DNA of 64,000 bases from Edaphobacter flagellatus (GTDB lineage: Bacteria > Acidobacteriota > Terriglobia > Terriglobales > Acidobacteriaceae), in assembly GCF_025264665.1 (NCBI RefSeq), contig NZ_CP073697.1, positions 682,001 through 746,000 on the forward strand, written 5' to 3'. The position numbers were made by a program, and so were the translations under genes. The stretch's first letter is position 1; every line of letters begins with the position of its first letter. Shown here in pieces: positions 43,968 through 53,031 of this stretch. Under the pieces are notes generated by a model. The model did no database searches and was not told the origin of the DNA. It saw only the letters and a list, made by a program, of their open reading frames with translations.

Positions 43968-44393
43968 TCACATGCCGCCAAAATCGACATTCATCGTTAT
44001 CGTCGTTTCTACCCACACAGCCCTACCATCCAGCAGATACGGCTTGTAAGTCCACCGGCGCACCGCATCCATCACCGGCTCACGAAATATCTGCGGACCA
44101 CTCACCCACTCCAACCGCTCCACTTTACCCTCTGGACTGATCACCGCATGCATCACCTGCGCACCGGCTACCTTGTCGCCGTTCTTGACGGCGGGATACT
44201 GCGGCATCTCACGATGAATCAAACGTCCCGCCATCACCCCCGAGGAAACTCGCACCGGGTTCCTCTCACTTCCCACGGGAGCATTCGAATCTTTCTGCCA
44301 AACCGCCCTTTGATTCGACTCCTGCGCAAACGCTATATCGACAGAAGCAATAGAAATCAGCAACAGAAACCAGATGAAAGCCCTAACTCGCAT
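43968..44393 (-). CDS. TonB C-terminal domain protein with signal/anchor only
   Basis: A hydrophobic N-terminal segment (FIWFLLLISIASVDIAFAQ) is a signal peptide or anchor. The rest is a TonB C-terminal domain (RLIHREMPQYPAVKNGDKVAGAQVMHAVISPEG, then FREPVMDAVRRWTYKPYLLDGRAV), the part that contacts outer-membrane receptors. The proline-rich spacer of full-length TonB is absent. The start ATG at 44393 overlaps the S4 gene stop (TGATG), so translation is probably coupled. It is 141 aa. It could be a periplasmic accessory rather than an energy transducer. Confidence 0.83.
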   Translation of the reverse strand: MRVRAFIWFLLLISIASVDIAFAQESNQRAVWQKDSNAPVGSERNPVRVSSGVMAGRLIHREMPQYPAVKNGDKVAGAQVMHAVISPEGKVERLEWVSGPQIFREPVMDAVRRWTYKPYLLDGRAVWVETTITMNVDFGGM

Positions 44394-44797
44394 CAGCCCC
44401 CCTGCCTCCCCCGCAACCGGTTCATTACTCTGCGGTCCCGCTTCGTCGGCCGTCCACTCTCCCACACACGCTCATACACCGGGATCGCCTTCTTCGCTTC
44501 CACCACCGCCGCGCGAGCAGCCTTACTCTCGTCCGTCTCTCGGTATAAACCCTGCGTCACCGCCGCAGGTCCACGCACCTCGCTCAGGCCCAGCACCTCA
44601 ATCTGAAACTCGCCGCTATCGTTCTTTATCTTCAGCATGTCGCCTTCGTGAACATCGCGAGCCGCCTTCGCCGGCTGCCACGTCATTTCGCCCTTCTTCC
44701 AGTCCACCCTCCCCAGCTCACAAGCCTTCGACGCCAGCGCCCGCGTCTTGAAGAATCGTGCTGCCCACAACCACTTATCCATCCGTACAGAACTCAT
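44393..44797 (-). CDS. S4-domain RNA-binding protein (Hsp15-like)
   Basis: The N-terminus shows a typical S4 domain (RMDKWLWAARFFKTRALASKACELGRV), then a basic tail (SGRPTKRDRRVMNRLRGRQGG). Hsp15-type proteins bind stalled 50S ribosomes carrying nascent chains. I start at the ATG at 44797 (MSSVRMDKWLW), supported by GAGGGAGAATGGGGG upstream. The protein is 134 aa. The stop overlaps the next start by one base. It diverges from the membrane-protein gene starting at 44899. Not enough is visible to separate it from other S4 proteins. Confidence 0.88.
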   Translation of the reverse strand: MSSVRMDKWLWAARFFKTRALASKACELGRVDWKKGEMTWQPAKAARDVHEGDMLKIKNDSGEFQIEVLGLSEVRGPAAVTQGLYRETDESKAARAAVVEAKKAIPVYERVWESGRPTKRDRRVMNRLRGRQGG

Positions 44798-44898
44798 TCC
44801 CCCATTCTCCCTCAAAGCCAGCGATTCAACCGTTGACCGCTGCCACTGCATCTGCTAACTTGGCCTCTCCCCAGACCCCCGGTACAAGCGAGTTTCCT

Positions 44899-45567
44899 AT
44901 GCTTTCAGGCGTGATCGTCGTCGCCGCGGCTCAACCGGAACCTCCACCGGAGCACACCTTCGCCCTCTGGGCCGTTGCCATCCTCTCCGTCCTTCTCTGC
45001 TCCGCGCTCTTCCTCCTCTTTATTGCCCTCACCAAATCCTCCTGGAGCTCCCAGGGCGACAACCTCCGTTCCATCGCTCGTGAACGCGCCGAGAAGTCCT
45101 GCGACACCGTCCTCAGCGTCTGTACCTTCGCTATCACCGCCACGCTCGGGCTCATCACCTGGCTCAACGACAAAGTTGGCCCCGGAGCCTACCTCCTCCC
45201 CCTCATCGCCGCGCTTCTCTACTTCTTCATCCTTCTCGCCTTCACCATCCATCTGCGGTTCAACTTCTTCTGGCGTCGCGAAGAAGCCTTTCTCGTCAGC
45301 TCTGACCACAACGCCCGCTTCGCCTACTGGCTCACCACCGCCACCAGCGCCATCGTTCTCGGACTCGTCCTGCTTGCCGTGCCCGTCCTCGAGCTCGGCC
45401 TCGGCTGGCTCAGACTCAAACCACCCGCACCACTCGACCTCCCGCCAATCAAGGTCGAGGTCACCTGTCCTCCGCCCCCTGTCGTTGCGCCTCCACCCCC
45501 GCCCCCACCGTGCAAGCCGGTGAAGCACCACCATCGCCCCAAACCAATCTGCGCCTGCAAAAAATAG
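44899..45567 (+). CDS. Four-helix membrane protein with proline-rich C-terminal tail
   Basis: Four hydrophobic helices are visible (about residues 19-45, 72-93, 98-124, 139-171). The C-terminal 50 residues are rich in proline (VVAPPPPPPPCKP) with a His/Lys/Cys cluster at the end. I do not recognise a family. The ATG at 44899 begins a plausible start (MLSGVIVV), and the frame is open upstream. It lies just before a small 142-aa hypothetical gene, on the same strand and 8 bases apart, which suggests an operon. A tail of this type could interact with SH3-like or peptide-binding partners. Confidence 0.75.
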   Translation: MLSGVIVVAAAQPEPPPEHTFALWAVAILSVLLCSALFLLFIALTKSSWSSQGDNLRSIARERAEKSCDTVLSVCTFAITATLGLITWLNDKVGPGAYLLPLIAALLYFFILLAFTIHLRFNFFWRREEAFLVSSDHNARFAYWLTTATSAIVLGLVLLAVPVLELGLGWLRLKPPAPLDLPPIKVEVTCPPPPVVAPPPPPPPCKPVKHHHRPKPICACKK

Positions 45568-45575
45568 GAGCTCTC

Positions 45576-46004
45576 ATGGCCTTCTTCCACACCTATCTCA
45601 TCGAGAACGAACAGACGCCCGACAACTATCTCTACGAAAACGACGAAGCCGCGCTCGTCGCCTTTCTCGTACAGGCACGCCTCAACCGCTCCGCCAAAGG
45701 GCTGCGCGTCCCCGAAGACTACATCGCTCCCGACGAGCTCCCCGACGACAAGAACGTGCTGCGCGAGCTGAAGTTCGTCGCAGGCTTCGTCTGCTTCTTC
45801 GTCTCCAAGCCCTCTGGCTACATGATCGATATGGAAAGATTCAAGGACTACTACATACCCGGCTTCGCCAGCGATACCGCAAAACAAACCCAGCTCGCCG
45901 AATCGCTACAGAAACAGTTCTATACCGCGAAGCTCGAAGACCTTGCCAAAGCCAACAGCCTCGGCCGCTTCTGCGACATCACAAAAATTCCCATCGTTGC
46001 CTAA
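45576..46004 (+). CDS. Hypothetical protein, 142 aa
   Basis: I do not recognise a family. It has no signal peptide and is predicted mostly helical (NDEAALVAFLVQARLNRSAKG, TQLAESLQKQF). AGGAG is 5-9 bases upstream of the ATG at 45576, so I prefer it to the upstream in-frame start. A central stretch (FVAGFVCFFVSKPSGYMIDM) is hydrophobic and could be a strand or a membrane contact. It lies 8 bases downstream of the four-helix membrane protein and is likely co-expressed with it. Confidence 0.74.
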   Translation: MAFFHTYLIENEQTPDNYLYENDEAALVAFLVQARLNRSAKGLRVPEDYIAPDELPDDKNVLRELKFVAGFVCFFVSKPSGYMIDMERFKDYYIPGFASDTAKQTQLAESLQKQFYTAKLEDLAKANSLGRFCDITKIPIVA

Positions 46005-46042
46005 AGCATCGCGTCTCCGGCATCAACCTGCCGTTCCCACGA

Positions 46043-46417
46043 TTACCGATAGATCTCTGTCTGACTTGTTGTTTGTCCCATCGAAAGGATCGGCAGCAAT
46101 ACCAGCGTCTTGCCACGCCAGTACCCCAGCACACCGCGGTCGATCATCCTCTGCTCCGTTTCCCGGCTCGCATCTACCCAATGCTCTTCCAGAAACCGGT
46201 TGCCCGCCGTCAGCGTTTCGAACGTCACAAAGTCGTTCGGATGCCGGGCAACGTCCTCACGCAGGCTCGCCGAAACCTCAGGCACAACGCCCGCCTTATG
46301 GACACGCAATGCGTACGCCGGCGTACGCCAAGCCGTGCTGACCACAGCATGAGCGGATAAAGAACCGGCGCAGATCAAAACAGCAGAAAAGCAGGAGAGG
46401 GCCCGAACGAATCGCAT
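46043..46417 (-). CDS. Secreted hypothetical protein, 124 aa
   Basis: A Sec signal peptide (residues 1-23, ALSCFSAVLICAGSLSAHA) precedes 100 residues with Arg-rich and polar segments (RVHKAGVVPEVSASLREDVARHP). I do not recognise a family. The start is the ATG at 46417. The longer in-frame start would add residues before the signal. Only 38 bases separate its stop from the convergent 142-aa gene. Confidence 0.68.
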   Translation of the reverse strand: MRFVRALSCFSAVLICAGSLSAHAVVSTAWRTPAYALRVHKAGVVPEVSASLREDVARHPNDFVTFETLTAGNRFLEEHWVDASRETEQRMIDRGVLGYWRGKTLVLLPILSMGQTTSQTEIYR

Positions 46418-46860
46418 GCAAACATCCTGTTCCCGTGCACGCCCTCTGACCATCCCCAAAACAGGTCATTTCAGTGGGCCAAAATCGTCAATGCAAAGCT
46501 CAAATACAACGAACAAAAGAGACTTATCTCACAGCCGTTACAAGCCTGTAAAGAGCTCCTGCGGCCGATCCGCAGACCATCGGCGATCCGGTGCATTACT
46601 TTTCCACAGATCTCCTTGTCAAGCCCTGGCCTTCACTTCATCCAGAACGAAATTCTTATAACCCGATTGCCAGCATTTACTTACAGGTAAGGAAACCATC
46701 TGAGCCCAACTGCCGATTTACCCCCTCCTGTCCTCTAGAATAGAAATAGGACTTCAAAGCAGCTCGAAACAGGGCGAAAGCACTCCGTTCTTCAGGGGGT
46801 GTCCAAATAAAGCCTTTCGTTCGAATACTTTGACAGAATTGGTACGGGGGAGGGGGTCTA
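46418..46860. other. Intergenic region upstream of holB
   Basis: I see no gene in this 443-base stretch, and it has lower GC than its neighbours. A TTGACA near 46829 has no -10 partner before the gene. The last bases are G-rich (GGGGGAGGGGG) and probably serve as the holB ribosome binding site. Confidence 0.4.
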
Positions 46861-48003
46861 TTGAGCAACGCGCAGCAGTATCCGGCAACCTTCAATGACT
46901 TCCTCGGCAACGGCGCCGCCGTCGAGCATCTCCGCACCGCCATCGCGCACGGACGTTTGCCCCATTCGCTCATTCTCGCCGGACCGGCCGGAGCAGGAAA
47001 ATACACCCTCGCCCTGATGCTCGCGATGGCCATCGAGTGCGAACGCCAGCCCCGCGACATGTGGTCCAACGGACAGACCCTCGCCTCCTTCTGCGGCGTC
47101 TGCTCCAACTGCACCCGCATCGCCTCCGCCTTCCCCCTCGACGACGAGATCGACAAAGCCGTTGCTGCCCGAGAAGAACTGCGCGATGCCGACAAAAAAG
47201 ACACGCGCATCCTCGTCCAGCCACACCCCGATTTGCTCATCATTCCGCCCGATCCGCCGCAGCTGCTCATCAAGCTCGGCCAGGTGCGCTCGATCATCCA
47301 CTCGGCCCACTACCTGCCCGCCGAGGCACCAAAGAAAATCTTCATCATCACCGCCGCCAGCTTCATGAAGGAAGCCGCCAACTCCCTGCTCAAGGTCCTC
47401 GAAGAGCCGCCGGCCAGCGCCCACCTCATCCTCCTCGCCGAAAATCCCGGCGAACTGCTCCCCACCATCCGCTCACGCTGCGCGCTCGTCCGCCTCGGCG
47501 CGCTACCTGTCGAAGAGCTTGAGATGCTGCTCGCCGACCGCCGCTCCGATGTGCAGCCGAAACAGCGCAACCTCATCGCCCGCCTCGCCCAGGGAGCTGC
47601 AGGCAAAGCTCTCGGCTTCGACCTCGCCGCCTACACCACAGCTCGCGCCGATGCCCTGCTCCTCCTCCGCCAGGCCGTGACCGAACCCGATCACACCGCG
47701 CTCTTCAAGATGACCGAGACCTATCGCGCCGGAGCCGAAGGCCAGCAGAAGACCGCCGACCTGCTCCGCACCCTGGCGCTCCTGCTCGAAGATCTCCTGC
47801 TCCTCCACGCTGGCACACCCGAGCTCGTCCGCAATACGGACATCCGCGCCGACCTCGAAAAGATCGCGCAGTCCGTCACCTTCGCATGGATTGAACAAAC
47901 GACCCGCGGCCTCGATCAGGTCTGGAGCGGCATGCGCCGCAATCTCCTCCGCTCCCTCTCGCTCGACGCTTTCGCCGGTCAGCTCGCCACAAGCGCCCGC
48001 TGA
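46861..48003 (+). CDS. holB: DNA polymerase III delta-prime subunit
   Basis: HolB is a clamp-loader subunit that helps place the sliding clamp on DNA. The N-terminal AAA+-like domain starts FNDFLGNGAAVEHL. It carries the P-loop-like GPAGAGKYT, where Tyr follows Lys instead of Ser/Thr, consistent with the reduced ATP-binding of delta-prime. A zinc module CGVCSNC follows, then IRSIIHSAHYLPAEAPKKIFII and NSLLKVLEEPP, which are strong family marks. The start codon is TTG, with GGAGGGGG a few bases before. Length 380 aa is normal. The Sua5-like gene converges with it, 4 bases between the stop codons. Confidence 0.93.
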   Translation: MSNAQQYPATFNDFLGNGAAVEHLRTAIAHGRLPHSLILAGPAGAGKYTLALMLAMAIECERQPRDMWSNGQTLASFCGVCSNCTRIASAFPLDDEIDKAVAAREELRDADKKDTRILVQPHPDLLIIPPDPPQLLIKLGQVRSIIHSAHYLPAEAPKKIFIITAASFMKEAANSLLKVLEEPPASAHLILLAENPGELLPTIRSRCALVRLGALPVEELEMLLADRRSDVQPKQRNLIARLAQGAAGKALGFDLAAYTTARADALLLLRQAVTEPDHTALFKMTETYRAGAEGQQKTADLLRTLALLLEDLLLLHAGTPELVRNTDIRADLEKIAQSVTFAWIEQTTRGLDQVWSGMRRNLLRSLSLDAFAGQLATSAR

Positions 48004-48007
48004 GAAA

Positions 48008-49042
48008 TTACTTCTCCCGAGCCGCCTTCCGCAACCGGTCGCGAATCGCCTCACCAATGCCATCCATCTCCGGCACCGGACAAACGATCACCGCTGCGCC
48101 ACGTTCATCCAACTCGCGCAAACCAGCAAACAACCGCCGCGCCAGCATCTCCCCGTCGCTCCACGGCCCCCAGCGATAAACAAACGAAGCTCCAGCAGCA
48201 TCCCAACCCTCCGGCAACATAACGCCAACCGCATCGCCCGAACTCTGAATTTGCGCAACCAGACTTTCACGCGCCGACACCTTCTGCCGCGAAGGCTCGA
48301 ACACCAGCAACAGACGCGCTCGCGGAGCATAATGTCGAATTCCAACTCCCGGCGAAGGCAGACTCTCCGGCGCATTCTCGGTCCTCGACGGACGAAAGAT
48401 CTCGACCGCACCCACGCCCAGAACGCGCTCCAGATCCTCCTTCGAGACACCACCGGGCCGATACATCGTCCAATGCGAGCCATCCTCCGCGGGCCCGATC
48501 ACCGTCGACTCAACTCCAACGCTCGTCGGCCCCCCATCGAGCACCGCGTCGATGCGGCCGTCGAGATCTTCGAGCACATGCTCCGCAGTGGTCGGACTGG
48601 TCCTGCCGAAGCGGTTTGCGCTCGGCGCAGCCAGCGGAACGCCAGCCGCGCGAATCAATTCCAGCGCCAGCGGATGCGCCGGCATCCTGACTCCGACAAG
48701 TGGCCGGCCTGCCGTAACCGAATCCGGCACAGCCCGAGTCCGCGGCAGAAGCAGTGTCAGCGGCCCCGGCCAGAAAGCTTCCATCAGCTTCTCTGCGCCA
48801 GCAGGAACCTGCGCGATCCGATCTATCATCTGTCTGTCGCTGACATGGGCGATCACCGGGTCCCAGCCAGGACGCTCCTTGGCAGCAAAAATCTTCGCAA
48901 CTGCCTCAGGATCAAGAGCATTCGCGCCAAGCCCATAAACTGTCTCGGTCGGAAACGCCACCGTTCCGCCCGCACGAAGAATCTCCGCCGCGCGGGCGAC
49001 GCCTTCGCTTCCTTCCAGACGCTCCGTTTTTCCACCGGACAT
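48008..49042 (-). CDS. L-threonylcarbamoyladenylate synthase (Sua5/YrdC/YwlC)
   Basis: This enzyme makes threonylcarbamoyl-AMP, the first intermediate of the t6A37 modification of tRNAs decoding ANN codons. The YrdC domain (residues about 10-190) shows FPTETVYGLGA, the ATP/bicarbonate-site segment PSANRFGRTSPT and SVGVESTVI. The C-terminal Sua5 domain is marked by SPGVGIRHYAPRA and extends to 344 aa. Having both domains makes it the long Sua5 form. It diverges from the CYTH gene. The opposite strand is open over its whole length, which is a composition effect, not a gene. Confidence 0.94.
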   Translation of the reverse strand: MSGGKTERLEGSEGVARAAEILRAGGTVAFPTETVYGLGANALDPEAVAKIFAAKERPGWDPVIAHVSDRQMIDRIAQVPAGAEKLMEAFWPGPLTLLLPRTRAVPDSVTAGRPLVGVRMPAHPLALELIRAAGVPLAAPSANRFGRTSPTTAEHVLEDLDGRIDAVLDGGPTSVGVESTVIGPAEDGSHWTMYRPGGVSKEDLERVLGVGAVEIFRPSRTENAPESLPSPGVGIRHYAPRARLLLVFEPSRQKVSARESLVAQIQSSGDAVGVMLPEGWDAAGASFVYRWGPWSDGEMLARRLFAGLRELDERGAAVIVCPVPEMDGIGEAIRDRLRKAAREK

Positions 49043-49090
49043 ATCTCAATCCTATCGTTACAGGGCGGCAAACAGGCCTATACTCAGCGC

Positions 49091-49708
49091 ATGGCGAACC
49101 ACGAGATCGAACTCAAGTTCCCCGTTTCCGACCCAACAGCTCTCGAATCGCGTCTTCCTGAGCTTGGCTTTCATCTCGACACGCCACGTACTTTTGAGCA
49201 GAACACGCTCTATGACACGCCATCGCGCGACCTCCGCGCCCGCACGGAAATCCTTCGCATTCGCCAATACGGCGCGCTCTGGACCGTGACACACAAACGC
49301 ACCGACACGCAGCAGAACCTTGCCGAATCCTCCCGCTATAAGGTCCGCATCGAGACGGAGACCGCCGTCGCCGATGGTCCCGCCTTAGGCCAGATATTCA
49401 TCCAACTCGGTTACCAACCTGTCTTCACGTATGAGAAATACCGCACTGAATGGTCCACCTTTGATGCTGCAACGGCCTCCACGCCTCACCTCGTCGTTGA
49501 TGAGACGCCGATAGGCACCTTCGCGGAGTTGGAAGGACCGCCCGCCTGGATCGACCGCGCCCTTGTGCAGCTTGGTGTGGATCATGCGACCTGTCTCACC
49601 GACAGTTATGGAAAACTTTTCCTGAACTGGAAACAGCGGACCGGCAGTCCGGCAGAAAATCTTACCTTTGCCGAGGTCGCCGCACCAGTGCTTGCTGCCG
49701 CCCACTAA
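49091..49708 (+). CDS. CYTH domain protein (class IV adenylate cyclase/thiamine triphosphatase family)
   Basis: The CYTH fold is shown by the N-terminal EIELKFPV (ExExK motif) and later charged strands (LRIRQYGALWTVTHKR, YRTEWSTF, AELEGP) that line the tunnel for triphosphate substrates with divalent metal. Family activities include adenylate cyclase, thiamine triphosphatase and polyphosphatase, and none can be chosen from sequence alone. The true start is the ATG at 49091 (MANHEIELKF). The much longer open frame in front is antisense to the Sua5 gene. It is 205 aa, soluble, and precedes a TonB-domain gene by 56 bases. Confidence 0.88.
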   Translation: MANHEIELKFPVSDPTALESRLPELGFHLDTPRTFEQNTLYDTPSRDLRARTEILRIRQYGALWTVTHKRTDTQQNLAESSRYKVRIETETAVADGPALGQIFIQLGYQPVFTYEKYRTEWSTFDAATASTPHLVVDETPIGTFAELEGPPAWIDRALVQLGVDHATCLTDSYGKLFLNWKQRTGSPAENLTFAEVAAPVLAAAH

Positions 49709-49764
49709 AGCGAAAACTGCTCTTTGCCGATATAGCCTCTGAAATCTCTTTGGAGGCATACCCC

Positions 49765-50103
49765 TTGGCATCCGTTCGTCGTCTACCCGCACATCTTCTG
49801 GTCTTATGCGCCCTCGCCCTGGGAGCCGGGCTGGCCCACGCCGCTGGCGGCTCGCATCGCGCTATCGTTTCCAAAACCCCACCTGTCTATCCGGAGCTGG
49901 CACGCCGGATGCATGTCAGCGGAACGGTCGTCGTGCACCTCACCATTCAGCCCGATGGCTCCGTTTCCGATGCAAAGGTTGAATCCGGCCACGCCCTGCT
50001 TGGTCCAGCCGCCCAGGACGCCGTTCGTCGCTGGCGCTTCGAGCCGGGCCCTGACACGACCGACCTGACCGTTGATGTCAACTTCTCCGGTGAAGGCCAC
50101 TAA
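49765..50103 (+). CDS. Periplasmic TonB C-terminal domain protein
   Basis: The start is a TTG at 49765 with GGAGG 9 bases before it. An upstream in-frame TTG overlaps that ribosome binding site, so it is rejected. A signal peptide (ASVRRLPAHLLVLCALALG to AHA) leads into a short TonB C-terminal domain (SKTPPVYPELARRMHVSGTVVVHLTIQPDG, AAQDAVRRWRFEP). There is no proline-rich spacer, so it cannot span the periplasm as TonB does. It may be a soluble accessory protein. It is 112 aa and precedes the chemoreceptor gene by 69 bases. Confidence 0.85.
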   Translation: MASVRRLPAHLLVLCALALGAGLAHAAGGSHRAIVSKTPPVYPELARRMHVSGTVVVHLTIQPDGSVSDAKVESGHALLGPAAQDAVRRWRFEPGPDTTDLTVDVNFSGEGH

Positions 50104-50172
50104 GGTTTTCGGCTTCGATGCAGCTCAACTTCAAACTCAACCGTTAAAAATTTCTGGGACTGGAAAGAGATC

Positions 50173-51888
50173 ATGAAACTTGAAACGAAGCTCGGGCTCG
50201 CCACGGGTGCGCTCATCCTTGCCATGCTGCTGAGCGCATTTACGGCAACGATGCGCATTCAGGAGGCCAACCGCCTTGCTACCAGCGCCACCACGCAGCA
50301 TATCCCCATCAATGCCACAACGCGTGATCTTCGCATCCGCATGGTCTACAGCATTCATGCACTTGAGTCCTACATGCTCTTCGGCATCGACCCCGCATCT
50401 TCCGCTGCTTACCGCCGCGCGCGCCAGGAGTACATCTCCCAGTCTGAGGAATCGATGGCGAAGCTGCGCCGGTATGCCGATCAGTACAACCTCGGCTACG
50501 ATGCCACACGCATCCGCGAGATTGAGGCCGGTTTCAATACGCTGAAGATGCTCGAAGAGAAGGTGGAGCAGTCCAACGAGTCCAAAACGGCACAGGGCAC
50601 GGCGCAGGCCTACGATACTTTCCAGAATCAGATCCTCCCCCTGGAGAAGTCGCTCTTCGCCATGACTGGCGACCTCGGCGAATCGCAGATGACACAGGCC
50701 AATCTGGAAATTGCGCAACTGCAGCACGCGAACAGCGCGACGCTTTGGACGCTATGGCTTGCGACCATCGTCGGCGCTCTTGTTGGAGGAGCCATCTCGT
50801 TCACGCTCTCGCGCCGCATCACGCGCTCCATCGAGCTTGTTGCGCAACGTGCCAACGCGATTGCCGAGGGCGATCTGACCGGCGAGCGGTTCGATCACCT
50901 GTATGGCAGCGACCAGATTGGCTCGCTCGCGCAGGCGATGCAGACCATGCAGACCAACCTGGGATCCATCATTGGCACTGTCGTCGATACAGCGGGGTCA
51001 CTTACCGGCAGCGCGGACTCCATGCGCTCGGGCAGCGAGAAGATGCATCGCCGCATCGACCAGCAGAGTCAGCAGACACAACAGGCAGCTACTGCCATGC
51101 AGGAGATGTCTGCCTCCATCGCCGAGGTCTCGCGTCACACACAATCGGCCGCGGAGACGGCCCGCGGCGCAGCACAGACGGCGCGTGAGGGCGGCGATAT
51201 CGTCAAGCAGGTGCTTGGGTCTATGCACTCCATTGCAACGGCTGTCAGCGAGACATCGGCCACCGTCGGGCTGCTCGGCGAAGACTCCAAGCGCATCTCA
51301 CAGATCGTCACCACCATCGACGAGATCGCACGCAAGACCAACCTGCTCGCATTGAACGCTGCTATCGAGGCTGCACGAGCAGGCGATCATGGCCGCGGCT
51401 TCGCGGTTGTCGCCGGTGAAGTTCGCCGCCTGGCGGAATCGACCGCCCAGGCAACCGGTGAGATTGCCACCATGATTCAGGAGATTCAGGACCGCACGCG
51501 CGTCGCCATCTCCAGCATGGAGAGCGGCACCGGTACGGTCGAGCAGGGTGTCGTCACCACGAATCAGGCGGGTGAGGCGCTGGAACGCATCATCGGTATG
51601 GCGGAACGCGTCGACAAGATGATCGCTCAGATCGCCATCGCGGCATCACAGCAGGCTGCGGCGGCAGATCAGTCGTCGGCCAGCCTCGATGCCATCCACT
51701 CGCTAAGCCATGACAACCTGGTCGAGATGGCATCCACAGCTGCAGGCATCGAATCGCTGAGCGCGACAGCCGTCACACTCGAACAGCAGGTCGATCGCTT
51801 CCGTCTGCAGCAGGATGGTGTACAGATCACAACACGGCCAGCTCCTGCGCACATTCCTCGCATGAGCCCGGCACCACGTGCAGCGTAA
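50173..51888 (+). CDS. Methyl-accepting chemotaxis protein
   Basis: This is an inner-membrane chemoreceptor of 571 aa. The first helix is residues about 8-28, a periplasmic helical bundle (four-helix-bundle type, about 29-188) follows, and the second helix ([18 protein letters not shown], about 190-211) leads into a HAMP domain ([25 protein letters not shown]). The cytoplasmic signalling tip is [17 protein letters not shown] with [14 protein letters not shown], the CheA/CheW-binding region. It lacks an NWET-type CheR-binding tail. The ligand is unknown. A bidirectional hairpin closes it. There is no che operon next to it, but the CheX-like gene lies elsewhere in the window. Confidence 0.95.
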   Translation: MKLETKLGLATGALILAMLLSAFTATMRIQEANRLATSATTQHIPINATTRDLRIRMVYSIHALESYMLFGIDPASSAAYRRARQEYISQSEESMAKLRRYADQYNLGYDATRIREIEAGFNTLKMLEEKVEQSNESKTAQGTAQAYDTFQNQILPLEKSLFAMTGDLGESQMTQANLEIAQLQHANSATLWTLWLATIVGALVGGAISFTLSRRITRSIELVAQRANAIAEGDLTGERFDHLYGSDQIGSLAQAMQTMQTNLGSIIGTVVDTAGSLTGSADSMRSGSEKMHRRIDQQSQQTQQAATAMQEMSASIAEVSRHTQSAAETARGAAQTAREGGDIVKQVLGSMHSIATAVSETSATVGLLGEDSKRISQIVTTIDEIARKTNLLALNAAIEAARAGDHGRGFAVVAGEVRRLAESTAQATGEIATMIQEIQDRTRVAISSMESGTGTVEQGVVTTNQAGEALERIIGMAERVDKMIAQIAIAASQQAAAADQSSASLDAIHSLSHDNLVEMASTAAGIESLSATAVTLEQQVDRFRLQQDGVQITTRPAPAHIPRMSPAPRAA

Positions 51889-51898
51889 GTCCCAAGCC

Positions 51899-51937
51899 AA
51901 GACAAAGGGCCTGCTTCAGAAGCAGGCCCTTTGTCTT
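51899..51937. terminator. Bidirectional terminator between chemoreceptor and tonB genes
   Basis: Perfect 19-bp arms, 51899-51917 and 51919-51937, are separated by one base (in practice a loop of about five). The arms begin AAGACAAAGGG, giving a T-rich end rightwards (TTTGTCTTTCTT). It lies between the convergent stop codons at 51888 and 51952. Confidence 0.92.
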
Positions 51938-51951
51938 TCTTGCCGAAAGGT

Positions 51952-53031
51952 TTAGAAGATCTGGAAGTTAACTTCGACGTTCAGTTCCACCAGAACAGGT
52001 TTGCCGTTCTCCATTGCGGGTTTGAACCTGTACTGACGAACAGCTTCAACAGCCTTTTCGTCCAGCCCCATACCGACTGGTTTGATCACCCGGATATGGC
52101 TCGGCATACCGTTGGTATCTACCCAGAGGTTCACGAGTACGTTTCCGGCAAACTTCGCCTTGCGAGCCTCTTCGGAGAACTCCGGCTCAACCTGGTAGAT
52201 CAGCTGCGGCGCCGAAACACCACCGCCGATACGCCTCGGGCCTCCGCCCATATTGCCGCCCGAGCCCGGCCCGATACCAGAACCGTTCCCCGAGCCGAGG
52301 CCGGTCCCGGAGCCATTGCCCATCGAGACACCCGGAAGCGGTGAGTTCGGCAGGCCGAAGTTCGGCAGGTTGGTTGCCATGTGAACGTCCTTCTGGACCT
52401 CCACTGTGGGATCGATTTTGATCTTCGGCTCCTGCAGAGGAGGGGCCTTGGGCGGAACGATCTGCTGGTCGGCAAACTTCGGCGGCGATCCCTTCGAAAC
52501 GGGTGCCGGCCCGCGCTGTCCGCCGCCTCCACCCATCTGGGCAGCCTTCGGCGGCGCCATCGGAGGCACGTTCACTTCAGTGACGAGCGTCGTCTTCGCA
52601 GGAGCGGCAATTGGAATCTTCTTGATCAGCACATAGGCGATCAGCAGGATAACCAGTCCGTGAATGACGACGGCAATCGCCGTCGATTTCGGATCGCGCT
52701 TCACCTTCATGCGGTCGATGACCGCAACAGGCTTCGACTCCAGCACCAACGGGGGCAGCTTCTCCGGGAAGAAGACATCGCGGATGCTGTTCTTCAGCGA
52801 GGTGAAGATCCCCTCTTCTTCAATAATCAGGTCGTTCTCCACAGGCCGGGAATCCAGCTTGAGCGGAGCCTGCTTTACAGGATTGAAGGCGTCACGCAGG
52901 TTCGCGAACAGCGAGGCCCACATGGAGCCTTCCGTCTCCTCGTTCAGCTTCGGTGCGTCGGCGCCGGGACGCAGTGCCGGACCTTCGTTCCTGGGATCGT
53001 CATCAGGTGTTGATAGCCACGTATTCGCCAT
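51952..53031 (-). CDS. tonB: Energy transducer TonB
   Basis: This 359-aa protein carries energy from the inner membrane to outer-membrane receptors. Unusually, a 115-residue cytoplasmic head (charged, with LLDSRPV-like and FEPKLPPLV-like repeats) precedes one membrane helix (STAIAVVIHGLVILLIAYVLI, about 115-136). A Pro/Gly-rich linker with repeated GSGxG units follows (about 145-260). The TonB C-terminal domain closes the protein (APQLIYQVEPEFSEEARKAKFAG, VKPVGMGLDEKAVEAVRQYRFKP-like end). It could serve the TonB-dependent receptors encoded here. No exbB or exbD is adjacent. Confidence 0.92.
   Translation of the reverse strand: MANTWLSTPDDDPRNEGPALRPGADAPKLNEETEGSMWASLFANLRDAFNPVKQAPLKLDSRPVENDLIIEEEGIFTSLKNSIRDVFFPEKLPPLVLESKPVAVIDRMKVKRDPKSTAIAVVIHGLVILLIAYVLIKKIPIAAPAKTTLVTEVNVPPMAPPKAAQMGGGGGQRGPAPVSKGSPPKFADQQIVPPKAPPLQEPKIKIDPTVEVQKDVHMATNLPNFGLPNSPLPGVSMGNGSGTGLGSGNGSGIGPGSGGNMGGGPRRIGGGVSAPQLIYQVEPEFSEEARKAKFAGNVLVNLWVDTNGMPSHIRVIKPVGMGLDEKAVEAVRQYRFKPAMENGKPVLVELNVEVNFQIF

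Noticed and set aside
47891-49090. Long plus-strand open frame in front of the CYTH gene (400 residues).
   Set aside because: It lies antisense to the clearly assigned Sua5 gene and encodes Arg/His-rich sequence with no domain. The CYTH start at 49091 fits the family N-terminus.
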